Below are positions 7,956-16,819 of a stretch of DNA of 64,000 nt, piece by piece. Position numbers and translations under genes: made by a program. How positions within the stretch are numbered: position 1 is the first letter of the stretch; each line of letters opens with the position of its first letter. Source of the DNA: Neopararhizobium haloflavum (GTDB lineage: Bacteria > Pseudomonadota > Alphaproteobacteria > Rhizobiales > Rhizobiaceae); NCBI RefSeq assembly GCF_002750855.1, contig NZ_NWUC01000002.1:124001-188000 (forward strand). Direction: 5' to 3'. Under the pieces are notes generated by a model. The model saw only the letters and a program-made list of their open reading frames with translations, did not search any database and had not been told where the DNA came from.

Positions 7956-9869
7956 TCAAAGGAGCGACTTGGCCTTCAATACAGCCTCGACCTCAAGAGC
8001 CAGCGCCTCCGGTGTCTTGCCGGCCACGTCGAGATGGATGTCGGGCGCGTCTGGTGCCTCATAAGGTTCGTCGACACCTGTGAAGTTCTTCAACTGCCCT
8101 TCCAGCGCCATGCGGTAGAAGCCCTTCGGATCGCGCCGGGCGCAATCCTCGAAGGTGGCGTCCACATGCACCTCCAGAAAGGCATTGTCGCCGGCAATGT
8201 CCCGGGCCAGTTGCCGTTCGGCGCGGAATGGCGAGATGAACGAAACAATGACGACGAGACCCGCATCGGCCATGAGGCGCGCCACATTGGCAACGCGATG
8301 GGCTTCTTCCAGCCGATCCTCAGGCGTGAAGCCGAGGCCCTTATTGATGCCGTGACGGGTGTTGGCGCCATCGAGCACGTAAGTGTGCAGGCCGAGCGTG
8401 TGCAGCCGGCGCTCCAAAATCTTGGCGAGCGTCGATTTACCCGAGCCGGAAAGACCGGTCAGCCAGAGAATGGCCGGCTTCTGGTGCTTGATCGTCGCAC
8501 GTTCCTTCTGAGAAACCTCCCCGGCGCCGGTGTCGCGCGATGGAGCGCTTGCCGCGCCGATCATGCCGGCACCGACAGTCTGGTTGGAAATCCGGTCGAT
8601 CAGAATAAAGGCGCCGGTCTGGCGATTGGTCTCGTAAGGATCGAAGGCGATCGGCTGCTGCGCGGCGAGATCGACGACGCCGACCGCGTTGATCTCGAGT
8701 TCATCTGCCGGCCGCGCCTCGAAATCGTTGATGCCGATACGATGGCGCAACGCCGTAACAGTCACCGGCGTCTGGTCGGTCTCGGTGCGCAGGATGTACT
8801 GCCGTCCGGCCTCCAGCGGCTTTTCCGCGAACCACACGATGCGTGCGTCGAACCGGTCTGCGACAGCCGGAAGAGAATCGACGGGAACCAGCATGTCGCC
8901 ACGCGAGCAGTCGACCTCGTCTTCCAGAACGATGGTCACGCTCTGCCCCTCGCGCACGGTCTCAAGATCGCCGTCGCGCGTGACGATGCGCCGGACCCGC
9001 GAGCGCACGCCCGACTTGGCAACCACGACTTCATCGCCCACACGGATCGCACCGCTCGCCACCTGGCCGGCGAAACCGCGGAAATCGAGGTTCGGACGAC
9101 TGACATACTGGACAGGAAAGCGGAATGCTCTGTCGACGTCGTCATCGCCTGCCTCGACGGTCTCCAGATGCTCCAGCAGAGCCGGACCGCGATACCAGGG
9201 GGTGCGCTCGGAGGGCGCCGTCACGTTGTCGCCGTATCGGGCCGAAAGCGGTATCGCGACGATGGAGTGGAAGCCGAGGTCGCGGGCAAAATCGAGATAG
9301 GCGTCAGAAATCTCGGCAAAGGTGCTTTCGGAGAAATCGACGAGGTCGATCTTGTTGATCGCCACGACGATGTGGCGGATGCCCAGCAGCGAAGCGATAT
9401 AGGTATGACGGCGCGTCTGGGTCAAAATCCCCTGGCGCGCGTCGACCAGCACGATGGCAAGATCGGCAGTCGAGGCGCCGGTGGCCATGTTGCGGGTATA
9501 CTGTTCGTGGCCCGGCGTGTCGGCGACGATGAACTTGCGCTTGTCGGTAGCGAAGAAGCGATAGGCGACGTCGATGGTTATGCCCTGTTCGCGTTCGGCT
9601 TCAAGTCCGTCGACGAGCAACGCGAAATCGATGTCCTCGCCGGTCGTGCCGTGCTTGCGGGAATCGCGCTCGAGGGCCGCCAACTGGTCCTCGAAAATCA
9701 GCTTGGTGTCGTAGAGCAACCGGCCGATCAGGGTGGACTTGCCGTCATCGACGGAGCCGCAGGTCAGGAACCGAAGGAAGGACTTGCGCTCCTGCGCCGT
9801 CAAATAATCGGCGACGTCCTCGATGGTGTCGTCTTCGACCTGAAGAGCAGTGCTGGTGGCGGCGCGCAT
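7956..9869 (-). CDS. cysNC: Sulfate adenylyltransferase GTPase subunit fused to APS kinase (CysN/CysC, NodQ-like)
   Basis: The 637-residue fusion supplies the GTPase subunit of ATP sulfurylase and an APS kinase domain. Residues 1-440 are an EF-Tu-like GTPase: P-loop GSVDDGKST (38-46), DTPGHEQYTRNM and NKID are intact. Residues 465-637 are the kinase with P-loop GLSGSGKST (472-480). The kinase is unusual. The normally invariant DGDN motif reads DGAN (500-503), and the usual ENIRR reads EEAHR (521-525). The lid motif RDPKG is kept. The gene starts at the last base of cysD (TGATG overlap), so the two are translationally coupled. Together they make APS from sulfate and ATP. Confidence 0.95.
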   Translation of the reverse strand: MRAATSTALQVEDDTIEDVADYLTAQERKSFLRFLTCGSVDDGKSTLIGRLLYDTKLIFEDQLAALERDSRKHGTTGEDIDFALLVDGLEAEREQGITIDVAYRFFATDKRKFIVADTPGHEQYTRNMATGASTADLAIVLVDARQGILTQTRRHTYIASLLGIRHIVVAINKIDLVDFSESTFAEISDAYLDFARDLGFHSIVAIPLSARYGDNVTAPSERTPWYRGPALLEHLETVEAGDDDVDRAFRFPVQYVSRPNLDFRGFAGQVASGAIRVGDEVVVAKSGVRSRVRRIVTRDGDLETVREGQSVTIVLEDEVDCSRGDMLVPVDSLPAVADRFDARIVWFAEKPLEAGRQYILRTETDQTPVTVTALRHRIGINDFEARPADELEINAVGVVDLAAQQPIAFDPYETNRQTGAFILIDRISNQTVGAGMIGAASAPSRDTGAGEVSQKERATIKHQKPAILWLTGLSGSGKSTLAKILERRLHTLGLHTYVLDGANTRHGINKGLGFTPEDRLEEAHRVANVARLMADAGLVVIVSFISPFRAERQLARDIAGDNAFLEVHVDATFEDCARRDPKGFYRMALEGQLKNFTGVDEPYEAPDAPDIHLDVAGKTPEALALEVEAVLKAKSLL

Positions 9870-10774
9870 CAGAAATAGCCCTCACGCTTCTTTTTTTCCA
9901 TTGATCCCGCCTCGTCGCGGTCGATCAGACGGCCCTGGCGTTCGGAAGTGCGGGCAATCAGCATCTCGCGGATGATGCCGGGCAGATCGTCCGCCTCGCT
10001 TTCGATCGCACCCGTCAGCGGGTAGCAGCCAAGCGTGCGGAATCGGACCATCTTCTCCTCGATCCTTTCGCCGGGCTTCAGTTGCATGCGCTCGTCATCG
10101 ACCATGATCAGCATGCCGTCCCGCTCGACCACGGGCCGCTTTGCCGCGAAATAGAGCGGAACGATCGGGATGCTTTCGGCCAGGATGTACTGCCAGATGT
10201 CGAGTTCGGTCCAGTTGGACAGCGGGAAGACGCGGATCGACTCGCCCTGTCCGACGCGCGTGTTGTAGATCTTCCACATCTCCGGGCGCTGGCCCTTTGG
10301 GTCCCAGGCGTGGCTGGCATTGCGGAACGAGAAGATCCGCTCCTTGGCCCGGCTCTTTTCCTCGTCCCGGCGCGCGCCGCCGAAAGCGGCATCGTAGCGC
10401 CCGGCATCCAGCGCCTGGCGCAGGGAAAGCGTCTTCATCACGTGGGTGTGCGTGTTCGAGCCGTGAACGAACGGATTGATCCCCTGTTCAACGCCATCCT
10501 TGTTAATGTGGACGTGGAGATCGAAGCCGAGTTCGTCGGCCATCTGGTCGCGAAAGGCGATCATCTGCCTGAACTTCCAGGTCGTATCCACATGCAGAAA
10601 GGGGAATGGCGGCTTGGCCGGATAAAACGCCTTCATCGCCAGATGCAGCATGACGGAGGAGTCCTTGCCCACCGAATACAGCATTACCGGCCGCGAGAAC
10701 GTCGCCGCCACTTCCCGGAAGATGTGGATGGCTTCCGCCTCGAGGCGCTGCAGATGCGATAGGGGCAGGGTCAT
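9869..10774 (-). CDS. cysD: Sulfate adenylyltransferase subunit 2
   Basis: Catalytic subunit of ATP sulfurylase; forms APS and pyrophosphate in the cytoplasm together with the CysN part of the next gene. The 301 residues belong to the PAPS-reductase-like N-type ATP pyrophosphatase fold. The PP-loop [11 protein letters not shown] sits near residue 40. FHVDTTWKF-type and [15 protein letters not shown] motifs follow, and the C-terminus ends GYF as in the family. I chose the ATG at 10774 because it gives the family N-terminus ([18 protein letters not shown]); a TTG at 10813 would add 13 unconserved residues. Confidence 0.95.
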   Translation of the reverse strand: MTLPLSHLQRLEAEAIHIFREVAATFSRPVMLYSVGKDSSVMLHLAMKAFYPAKPPFPFLHVDTTWKFRQMIAFRDQMADELGFDLHVHINKDGVEQGINPFVHGSNTHTHVMKTLSLRQALDAGRYDAAFGGARRDEEKSRAKERIFSFRNASHAWDPKGQRPEMWKIYNTRVGQGESIRVFPLSNWTELDIWQYILAESIPIVPLYFAAKRPVVERDGMLIMVDDERMQLKPGERIEEKMVRFRTLGCYPLTGAIESEADDLPGIIREMLIARTSERQGRLIDRDEAGSMEKKKREGYF

Positions 10775-10814
10775 GCTGACGTATCCATATGCTTGAAGGC
10801 ATTGAACCACCAAA

Positions 10815-10851
10815 GAGGGCCGCGAGGCCTTTGATTGCCCTGCGGTCCCTC
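10815..10851 (-). promoter_or_regulatory. Stem-loop in the cysD upstream region
   Basis: GAGGG-CCGC (10815-10823) pairs with GCGG-T-CCCTC (10842-10851), 9 bp with one bulged base. A short inner GGC/GCC pairing is possible. It lies 41 bases upstream of the cysD start, in the 210-base gap shared with the divergent MBL gene. It may be an mRNA leader hairpin; no known riboswitch is recognised. Confidence 0.3.
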
Positions 10852-11024
10852 CTCGAATTTGGCGCGAAGCTATAGCGACTGCCCGGTCCGGCCGAGAGAA
10901 TTTATTGCGTAGTTGCCGATGGGCTCGAAAAGTTATTCTGGAGTGCGGCTTTGCCTGTTACCGCTGGTCGACGGCTGCTAGGGTCCCGACCCTGGACCGT
11001 GGACGACAAGAGGACAAGGCGGCG

Positions 11025-11930
11025 GTGGCGATCAGATTTGATACGACGTTCGAGCCCGCTCACGGTGAGGCCGTGCCCGTTGCCCCTAACGTCGTGCGGG
11101 TCACCGCACCGAATAGCGGGCCGCTGACCTTCCATGGCACCAACAGCTACATCGTCGGTACGGACCATGTCGCGGTGATCGATCCGGGGCCGGAAATCGA
11201 AGAGCATTATCAGGCATTGCTCAAGGCCATCGCCGGCCGGCCCGTGAGCCATATCGCCGTCAGCCATACGCATCGCGATCACTCGCCGCTGGCTCGCCGG
11301 CTTGCGGCCGAGACCGGGGCCGTCGTCGTCGCCGAGGGACCCCACCGCGCGGCCAGACCGCTGCATGTGGGAGAGGTCAATCCGCTGAAAGAAGCCTCGG
11401 ATGTCGAATTCGTGCCCGACCTTGCGCTCGCCGACGGCGCCGTGGTGCCGGGCGACGGATGGGAACTCGTTGCGATCCACACGCCAGGCCACACCGCCAA
11501 TCACTGCGCCTTTGCACTTACGGGCACTGGCATCGTCTTTTCCGCCGACCACGTCATGGCGTGGGCGACATCGATCGTCGCGCCGCCGGACGGAGCGATG
11601 TCGGACTACATGACATCGCTCGATCGGCTGATGGAGCGTGACGATCACATGTTCTTGCCGGGCCATGGCGGACCGGTGCGCGAGCCGGCACGCTTCCTGC
11701 GCGGATTGAAGACGCACCGGCGGATGCGCGAACGGGCGATCGTCGACCGGATCGAGAAGGGTGATCGCACCATTGCGGACATGGTGGCCGCGATCTACCG
11801 CGACACCGATCCTCGCTTGCATGGCGCTGCCGGGCTCTCCGTGCTCGCCCATCTGGAAGACCTGGTCGGGCGCGGTCAGATCGTCACGGACGGAGCGCCA
11901 GCCATCGACGGGCGTTTCGCGCCGGCCTGA
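11025..11930 (+). CDS. MBL-fold metallo-hydrolase (LACTB2/glyoxalase-II-like)
   Basis: A 301-residue metallo-beta-lactamase-fold enzyme. The metal motif is HTHRDH, and later ligands are seen in HTPGHTANH, SADHVM and LPGHGGP. After residue 230 comes a C-terminal helical region (THRRMRERAIVDRIEKG) like the winged-helix tail of LACTB2-type proteins, where some members are endoribonucleases. The substrate is unknown. The frame is open upstream to 10905, but GTG at 11025 gives the family N-terminus. An AGAGGA element lies about 10 bases before it. It is divergent from cysD and converges on the DUF1499 gene with a 22-base gap. Confidence 0.85.
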   Translation: MAIRFDTTFEPAHGEAVPVAPNVVRVTAPNSGPLTFHGTNSYIVGTDHVAVIDPGPEIEEHYQALLKAIAGRPVSHIAVSHTHRDHSPLARRLAAETGAVVVAEGPHRAARPLHVGEVNPLKEASDVEFVPDLALADGAVVPGDGWELVAIHTPGHTANHCAFALTGTGIVFSADHVMAWATSIVAPPDGAMSDYMTSLDRLMERDDHMFLPGHGGPVREPARFLRGLKTHRRMRERAIVDRIEKGDRTIADMVAAIYRDTDPRLHGAAGLSVLAHLEDLVGRGQIVTDGAPAIDGRFAPA

Positions 11931-11952
11931 CGACCAGCCGGATCGGCGACCG

Positions 11953-12873
11953 TCATTGCGACGCGACGCCGAGAAGCTGCGCGTCCAATTCTCTGAGAAA
12001 GCGCTGGATCAGCCAGGCATTGAGCCCAAGATCGTGATCGCCGTATCGCGAGACCGACCGCATGTCGACGAACGTCGTTTCCTCCTCTTCGATCAGGCGG
12101 ATCACCACATCCGATTTCAGCCCCAATAACGGGCTTGATGCCTCGCCTTGCAGGACGGCACGCGTCGGGCCATCTCCCTGATCCGGCGCAACGGGTCCGC
12201 GCGGGGCGGCGACTGGGACCGGTGGGTCGAAATCGAACGGATCGGCCGGCGGCGGCACCGTTCCTTCGGCGATCTCCGGCGTATCGGGCAAGGGCTCGAT
12301 GGGCGGCGGCGCGGGCGCCACGCCCTCAGTCTCGACAATCGCGATACCCCGCGCCTCGGTCACGGTTTGCACGGCGGCAAGCACCCGATCGATCGCGCCT
12401 TCGTAACGCCGGCCCGTCAATTCGGGATAGGCCTCGCGCTGCCTCTCGCGCGCTTGCGCGCCAAGCGCCTGCGGCTGGCCGAGCCAACCGCGGTCGACGG
12501 CCGGTTCGACGAGCAACGCCGGCGGCGAGATGACGTCGGTCGAGATATCGTGGAGGCGCGGCTTTTGCACATAGAGCATCACCGCAAGACCGAACGGGAC
12601 GACGAGACACAGCCCCAGCATCAAGCCCCAGAAGGCGGAGCGTCCGCCCTTCGCGCCGGAAATCCAGAGGCTCGAAAGCCCGGCCACGCCAAGGACGAGC
12701 GCGACGAACGCAAACGCGACCGCCGTCAACGCGATGGCAACGAAGTTCGGCGTCTCGATCGTCCCGAGGCGTTGTCCGATCGCGGCGAAGAGAAACAGGA
12801 GGACCGCCAGAAGCCCGATGCGGCTCGCCCATGCCGCGCTGTGAGAATAAGGGCGTTCATACCTGACTGCCAT
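11953..12873 (-). CDS. DUF1499 domain membrane protein
   Basis: A 306-residue protein with three hydrophobic segments in the first 120 residues (LLAVLLFLFAAIG, AIALTAVAFAFVALVLG, WGLMLGLCLVVPFGLAVML). A Pro/Glu-rich insert follows at about 190-240. The C-terminal DUF1499 core is recognised from SPLLGLKSDVVIRL, VDMRSVSRYGDHDLGLNA and a terminal FLREL. In most DUF1499 proteins the domain is contiguous; here the Pro-rich stretch interrupts it, as often seen in Rhizobiales. Function unknown; predicted in the inner membrane with a periplasmic domain. I prefer ATG 12873 over the longer frame starting at 12966. Confidence 0.8.
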   Translation of the reverse strand: MAVRYERPYSHSAAWASRIGLLAVLLFLFAAIGQRLGTIETPNFVAIALTAVAFAFVALVLGVAGLSSLWISGAKGGRSAFWGLMLGLCLVVPFGLAVMLYVQKPRLHDISTDVISPPALLVEPAVDRGWLGQPQALGAQARERQREAYPELTGRRYEGAIDRVLAAVQTVTEARGIAIVETEGVAPAPPPIEPLPDTPEIAEGTVPPPADPFDFDPPVPVAAPRGPVAPDQGDGPTRAVLQGEASSPLLGLKSDVVIRLIEEEETTFVDMRSVSRYGDHDLGLNAWLIQRFLRELDAQLLGVASQ

Positions 12874-13058
12874 GGACCGGTCCGCGCTTGCTGATGGCTC
12901 ACCGTCTATCGGAATTCGCCCGCCGGGGTAAGCACGGCTACAGGAGATTCCCCTGTCAGATGCCACAGATAAGCCATTCTTGGCCGAAACTATTGAGCTT
13001 GAAGGGCGTTAATTCCGGGGCTTGGGTCTTCCGTAGTCTGCAGTCAGGGGAACGATCG

Positions 13059-13430
13059 ATGGACAACGTCGCACGTCCGGCGGAGCCGGTTATATTGCCG
13101 AAACCAGTCAATTCCTATGCGCTCGACCTGATCGAGTTCGAGATGGCGCTCGACAGTGTCCAGCCTGCCACCAACGGCTTTGCCGAAAGCGTCCGCCAGG
13201 CGGTCGAATCCGTCAACGGCGCCTTCCTGTTCGATCTGCCTGCTTCGGGACTTGTCGAGGGATCGCAAAAGATCGCGGCAGTTCACATGCCGATCGGCGC
13301 GAGCGGCGCCATCGTATTCGTGCTGCTCAGCGAGGACGGCACAACGGTCAAGGTCGAAATGCCGGCCGAGGCAACGGCCGATCTCGCCCGTTTCGCCGAA
13401 GCCTTCGTCGCCCTCCATCAGCGCCTCTGA
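13059..13430 (+). CDS. Conserved hypothetical acidic protein
   Basis: A 123-residue protein that I do not recognise. It has no signal peptide, membrane helix or cysteine. The middle (HMPIGASGAIVFVLLSEDGTTVKVEMP) looks like alternating beta strands. The final third is an amphipathic helix (TADLARFAEAFVALHQRL). The ATG at 13059 follows AGGGGAACGATCG, a fair Shine-Dalgarno. Longer in-frame starts back to 12888 would collide with the divergent DUF1499 promoter region and encode residues unlike a protein start. It converges on ppdK. Confidence 0.65.
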   Translation: MDNVARPAEPVILPKPVNSYALDLIEFEMALDSVQPATNGFAESVRQAVESVNGAFLFDLPASGLVEGSQKIAAVHMPIGASGAIVFVLLSEDGTTVKVEMPAEATADLARFAEAFVALHQRL

Positions 13431-13434
13431 TCGG

Positions 13435-13463
13435 CGCTGCACGAGCTGTTGCAGCATGCAGCG
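13435..13463. terminator. Possible bidirectional terminator between convergent genes
   Basis: CGCTGCA (13435-13441) and TGCAGCG (13457-13463) form a 7-bp stem with a 15-base loop, between the hypothetical gene and the ppdK stop. There is no U-tract, so confidence is low. Confidence 0.3.
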
Positions 13464-13497
13464 GCTCGGGCCCTGATGCTGCCCCTGGACCTTAATC

Positions 13498-16161
13498 TCA
13501 GGTTTTCCTGATCGATGCCTGCGCGGCGGCAAGACGCGCGATCGGGACGCGGAATGGCGAGCAGGACACGTAATCCAGCCCCGTCGCCTCGCAGAAGTGA
13601 ATCGATGCGGGGTCGCCGCCATGTTCGCCGCAGATGCCGAGCTTGATGTCGGCTCGTGTTCCCCGGCCGTTGGTCGTCGCCAGTTTCACAAGTTCTCCGA
13701 CACCGTCGATATCGAGCGACACGAAGGGGTCGCGTTCGATGATCCCCTTCTGCTGGTAGACCTGCAGGAACGAGGCGGCGTCGTCGCGCGATATGCCGAA
13801 CGTGGTCTGCGTCAGGTCGTTCGTGCCGAAAGAGAAGAATTCGGCGCTCTCAGCGATTGCGCCGGCACGGATCGCGGCGCGCGGGAGTTCGATCATCGTC
13901 CCGACGAGATAGGCGAAATCGCTGCCATTCTCGCTCATGACTTCGCGTGCCACGGCGTCGATCCGCTGCTTGACGAAATCAAGCTCCTCCTTGAGCCCGA
14001 CCAGCGGCACCATGATCTCGGGCACGACAAGCGCACCGGCCTTGCCGCCCGCCTGGATCGCGGCTTCGAAAATGGCCCGGGCCTGCATCTCGGCAATTTC
14101 GGGATAGGAGATCGCGAGCCGGCAACCGCGGTGACCGAGCATGGGGTTGAATTCGTGAAGCGCGTCGACCCGTTCGCGCAGCAGATCGGCGCTGACCTCC
14201 ATCGCTGCCGAAACCTCGTCGATCTCCTCGTCCGTCTTCGGCAGGAATTCGTGGAGCGGTGGATCGAGCAGGCGAATGGTCACCGGCAGGCCCGCCATGA
14301 TGTCGAACAGTTCGACGAAGTCGGAGCGTTGCATGGGCAGCAGCTTGGCGAGGGCCGCGCGGCGTCCCTTCTCGGTGTCGGCCAGGATCATCTCGCGCAT
14401 GGCAACGATGCGCTTGCCCTCGAAGAACATGTGCTCGGTTCGGCAAAGGCCGATTCCCTCCGCGCCGAAGGACCGGGCAGCCTTGGCGTCGGCCGGGGTT
14501 TCCGCGTTGGTTCGCACCTTCATGCGGCGCGCCACGTCGGCCCATTCCATCAGGCGGCCGAAATCGCCCGACAATTCCGGCTGAAGCATGGTGACGGTGC
14601 CGCGGATGACCTGGCCGGCCGAGCCGTCGAGCGTGATCACGTCACCCTTCTTCAAGGTGCCGGACACCGTGATCAACTGTTCGTTCTTCAAATCCACACG
14701 CAGTCCGCCGGCGCCCGAAACGCAAGGTGTGCCCATGCCGCGCGCCACCACGGCGGCGTGGCTCGTCATCCCGCCGCGCGTCGTCAGGATGCCTTCGGCC
14801 GCATGCATTCCGTGAATGTCCTCCGGGCTCGTCTCGACGCGCACGAGGATGACCTTGCGTCCTTCCTTGACGCGGGCGACCGCTTCCTCGGAGGTGAAGA
14901 CGATCTCTCCAGTTGCAGCGCCGGGTGAAGCCGGCAGGCCGGACGCGATGACATCGCGCCTGGCGGTGGGGTCGATCGTCGGGTGCAACAACTGGTCGAG
15001 CGATCCCGGCTCGACCCGGCAGACCGCCTCGTCGGAAGAGATCACGCCCTCGTCGGCCATCTCGACCGCGATCTTAAGCGCGGCCTTGGCTGTCCGCTTG
15101 CCCGATCGTGTCTGCAGCATCCAAAGCTTGCCGCGCTCGACGGTGAACTCGACATCCTGCATGTCGCTGTAATGCGCTTCCAGCCGGTCGCAGATCGAGA
15201 CGAATTCCCGGAACGTTTCCGGCATCAGCTTTTCCAGCGAGGGCTTGTCGGAGCCCGATTCGATCCGGGCAGCTTCGGTCAGATCCTGTGGCGTGCGAAT
15301 GCCGGCCACGACGTCCTCGCCCTGGGCGTTGACCAGAAACTCGCCGTAAAGCCGCTTTTCGCCAGTTGACGGGTTGCGCGTGAAGGCAACGCCCGTTGCC
15401 GACGTTTCGCCGAGATTGCCGAAGACCATCGCCTGAACGTTGACGGCCGTGCCCCAGGCTGCAGGAATGTTGTGCAACTGACGATATGTGATCGCGCGGG
15501 CATTCATCCAGCTGGAGAAAACCGCTCCGATGGCGCCCCAGAGCTGCTCGTGCGGATCCTGCGGAAAATCCTCGCCAAGTTCGTCCTTCACCAACGCCTT
15601 GTAGCGCGTGATGAGGCCTTGCCATTCGGATGCGGTGAGATCGGTGTCGAACTCGTGGCCGAGGCGGGCCTTCTCGTCGTCAAGAACCTCTTCGAAATGC
15701 TCGTGATCCAGACCGAGCACGACACTCCCGTACATCTGGATGAACCTGCGATAGCTGTCATATGCAAACCGTTCGTCGCCCGCATCGGCGGCAAGTGCAT
15801 TGACGGTTTCGTCGTTGAGGCCGAGATTGAGTACCGTGTCCATCATGCCCGGCATCGAGGCGCGCGCCCCCGAACGAACGGACAGGAGCAGCGGCTTGTC
15901 GGCGCTGCCGAAACCGCGCGAGACCAACCCTCCGATCCATTCGAGCGCGTCGTCGACTTGGCGCTTCAGCGCATCGGGATACGTCTTTTCATGATCGTAG
16001 AACCACTTGCACACATCGGTGGTGATGGTCAGCCCAGGGGGCACGGGAAGGCCGAGACCGCTCATTTCCGCAAGATTGGCTCCCTTGCCGCCAAGAAGGT
16101 TGCGATCGCCGGCGCTGCCCTCGGCGCTGCCGTCCCCAAAGCGGTAGACCCATTTCGTCAT
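13498..16161 (-). CDS. ppdK: Pyruvate, phosphate dikinase
   Basis: Interconverts pyruvate, ATP and phosphate with PEP, AMP and pyrophosphate. It is a link between glycolysis and gluconeogenesis in the cytoplasm. The 887-residue length matches the bacterial enzyme. The N-terminal ATP-grasp part begins with KWVYRFGDG and GGKGANLAEM. The swivelling phosphohistidine domain has GGMTSHAAVVARGMGTPCVSG, with the catalytic His in TSHAA. The C-terminal PEP/pyruvate barrel has EGIGLCRTEHMF and FSFGTNDLTQ plus the conserved C in GICGEHGGDP. A good ribosome site (AGGTGAGGGGG) precedes the ATG. It stands alone in this window. Confidence 0.97.
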   Translation of the reverse strand: MTKWVYRFGDGSAEGSAGDRNLLGGKGANLAEMSGLGLPVPPGLTITTDVCKWFYDHEKTYPDALKRQVDDALEWIGGLVSRGFGSADKPLLLSVRSGARASMPGMMDTVLNLGLNDETVNALAADAGDERFAYDSYRRFIQMYGSVVLGLDHEHFEEVLDDEKARLGHEFDTDLTASEWQGLITRYKALVKDELGEDFPQDPHEQLWGAIGAVFSSWMNARAITYRQLHNIPAAWGTAVNVQAMVFGNLGETSATGVAFTRNPSTGEKRLYGEFLVNAQGEDVVAGIRTPQDLTEAARIESGSDKPSLEKLMPETFREFVSICDRLEAHYSDMQDVEFTVERGKLWMLQTRSGKRTAKAALKIAVEMADEGVISSDEAVCRVEPGSLDQLLHPTIDPTARRDVIASGLPASPGAATGEIVFTSEEAVARVKEGRKVILVRVETSPEDIHGMHAAEGILTTRGGMTSHAAVVARGMGTPCVSGAGGLRVDLKNEQLITVSGTLKKGDVITLDGSAGQVIRGTVTMLQPELSGDFGRLMEWADVARRMKVRTNAETPADAKAARSFGAEGIGLCRTEHMFFEGKRIVAMREMILADTEKGRRAALAKLLPMQRSDFVELFDIMAGLPVTIRLLDPPLHEFLPKTDEEIDEVSAAMEVSADLLRERVDALHEFNPMLGHRGCRLAISYPEIAEMQARAIFEAAIQAGGKAGALVVPEIMVPLVGLKEELDFVKQRIDAVAREVMSENGSDFAYLVGTMIELPRAAIRAGAIAESAEFFSFGTNDLTQTTFGISRDDAASFLQVYQQKGIIERDPFVSLDIDGVGELVKLATTNGRGTRADIKLGICGEHGGDPASIHFCEATGLDYVSCSPFRVPIARLAAAQASIRKT

Positions 16162-16450
16162 GACCGTCCCCCCTCACCTGCGTCCGGGCCACGATGGCCG
16201 GTCGCGGATACATGCCGCGGCTCTACGCCGAAAACGCCTGTCGATAAACCCGACGAATGTGCGGCCTCGTGATCACCGTCCTCATCTCATAAATGGCTTG
16301 TGCGATGCAATATGGCTTATGGGTGGGATGGCTTGCCACGTCACGCCATCCTCGCTAAGAACATTCCACGAACATTGCGGTGGCGATACGCGACCATCTG
16401 GAACTGCGGCCGATGGCGGCGTGAGATGTATCGGTAGAAGGACAAGGGTC
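16162..16450. other. Intergenic gap between ppdK and the GFA-like gene
   Basis: A 289-base divergent gap that must hold the promoters of both flanking genes. It has no convincing ORF, RNA or repeat. I see no clear sigma-70 pair. Confidence 0.4.
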
Positions 16451-16801
16451 ATGACCATCCATTCCGGCAGCTGTCATTGCGGCAATATTCGCTTCAAGGT
16501 CGAGGGAGCCGTTGAACAGGCGATGGAGTGCAACTGCTCCCATTGCAGCCGCAAGGGCTACCTTCTGTGGTTCGTTCCGCGCGAAAAGCTGCAGTTGGAG
16601 GCCGCGCCGGATCGAATGGCGACCTACCATTTCAACAAGCATGTGATCGATCACCATTTCTGCAGGGATTGCGGCTGTGCACCGTTCGGCTTCGGCACTG
16701 CACCCGACGGCACAGCCACAGCGGCAGTCAACATCCGATGCCTGGAGACAATCGAGCTCGATAAGGTCAAGCGCGTTCCCGTCGACGGGAAAAGCTATTG
16801 A
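16451..16801 (+). CDS. GFA/CENP-V family zinc protein (glutathione-dependent formaldehyde-activating-like)
   Basis: A 116-residue cytoplasmic zinc protein of the GFA (PF04828) family. The zinc cysteines are in SCHCGNIRF (about residues 8-10), CNCSHCSRKG (28-33) and FCRDCGCAPFG (about 73-78). Gfa of Paracoccus speeds formation of S-hydroxymethylglutathione, but most short family members have unproven function, so only the family is claimed. ATG 16451 is preceded by AAGGACAAGGGTC. The frame is open much further upstream, but the family begins here. The gene converges on smc with an 18-base gap. Confidence 0.88.
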   Translation: MTIHSGSCHCGNIRFKVEGAVEQAMECNCSHCSRKGYLLWFVPREKLQLEAAPDRMATYHFNKHVIDHHFCRDCGCAPFGFGTAPDGTATAAVNIRCLETIELDKVKRVPVDGKSY

Positions 16802-16819
16802 AATAACCGCTGCCCAGAT

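Noticed and set aside
7809-9878. Long open frame on the plus strand opposite cysNC, nearly 700 codons
   Set aside because: It is fully antisense to a gene with clear GTPase and kinase motifs. Its residues are Arg- and His-rich with no domain, typical of shadow frames in high-GC DNA.
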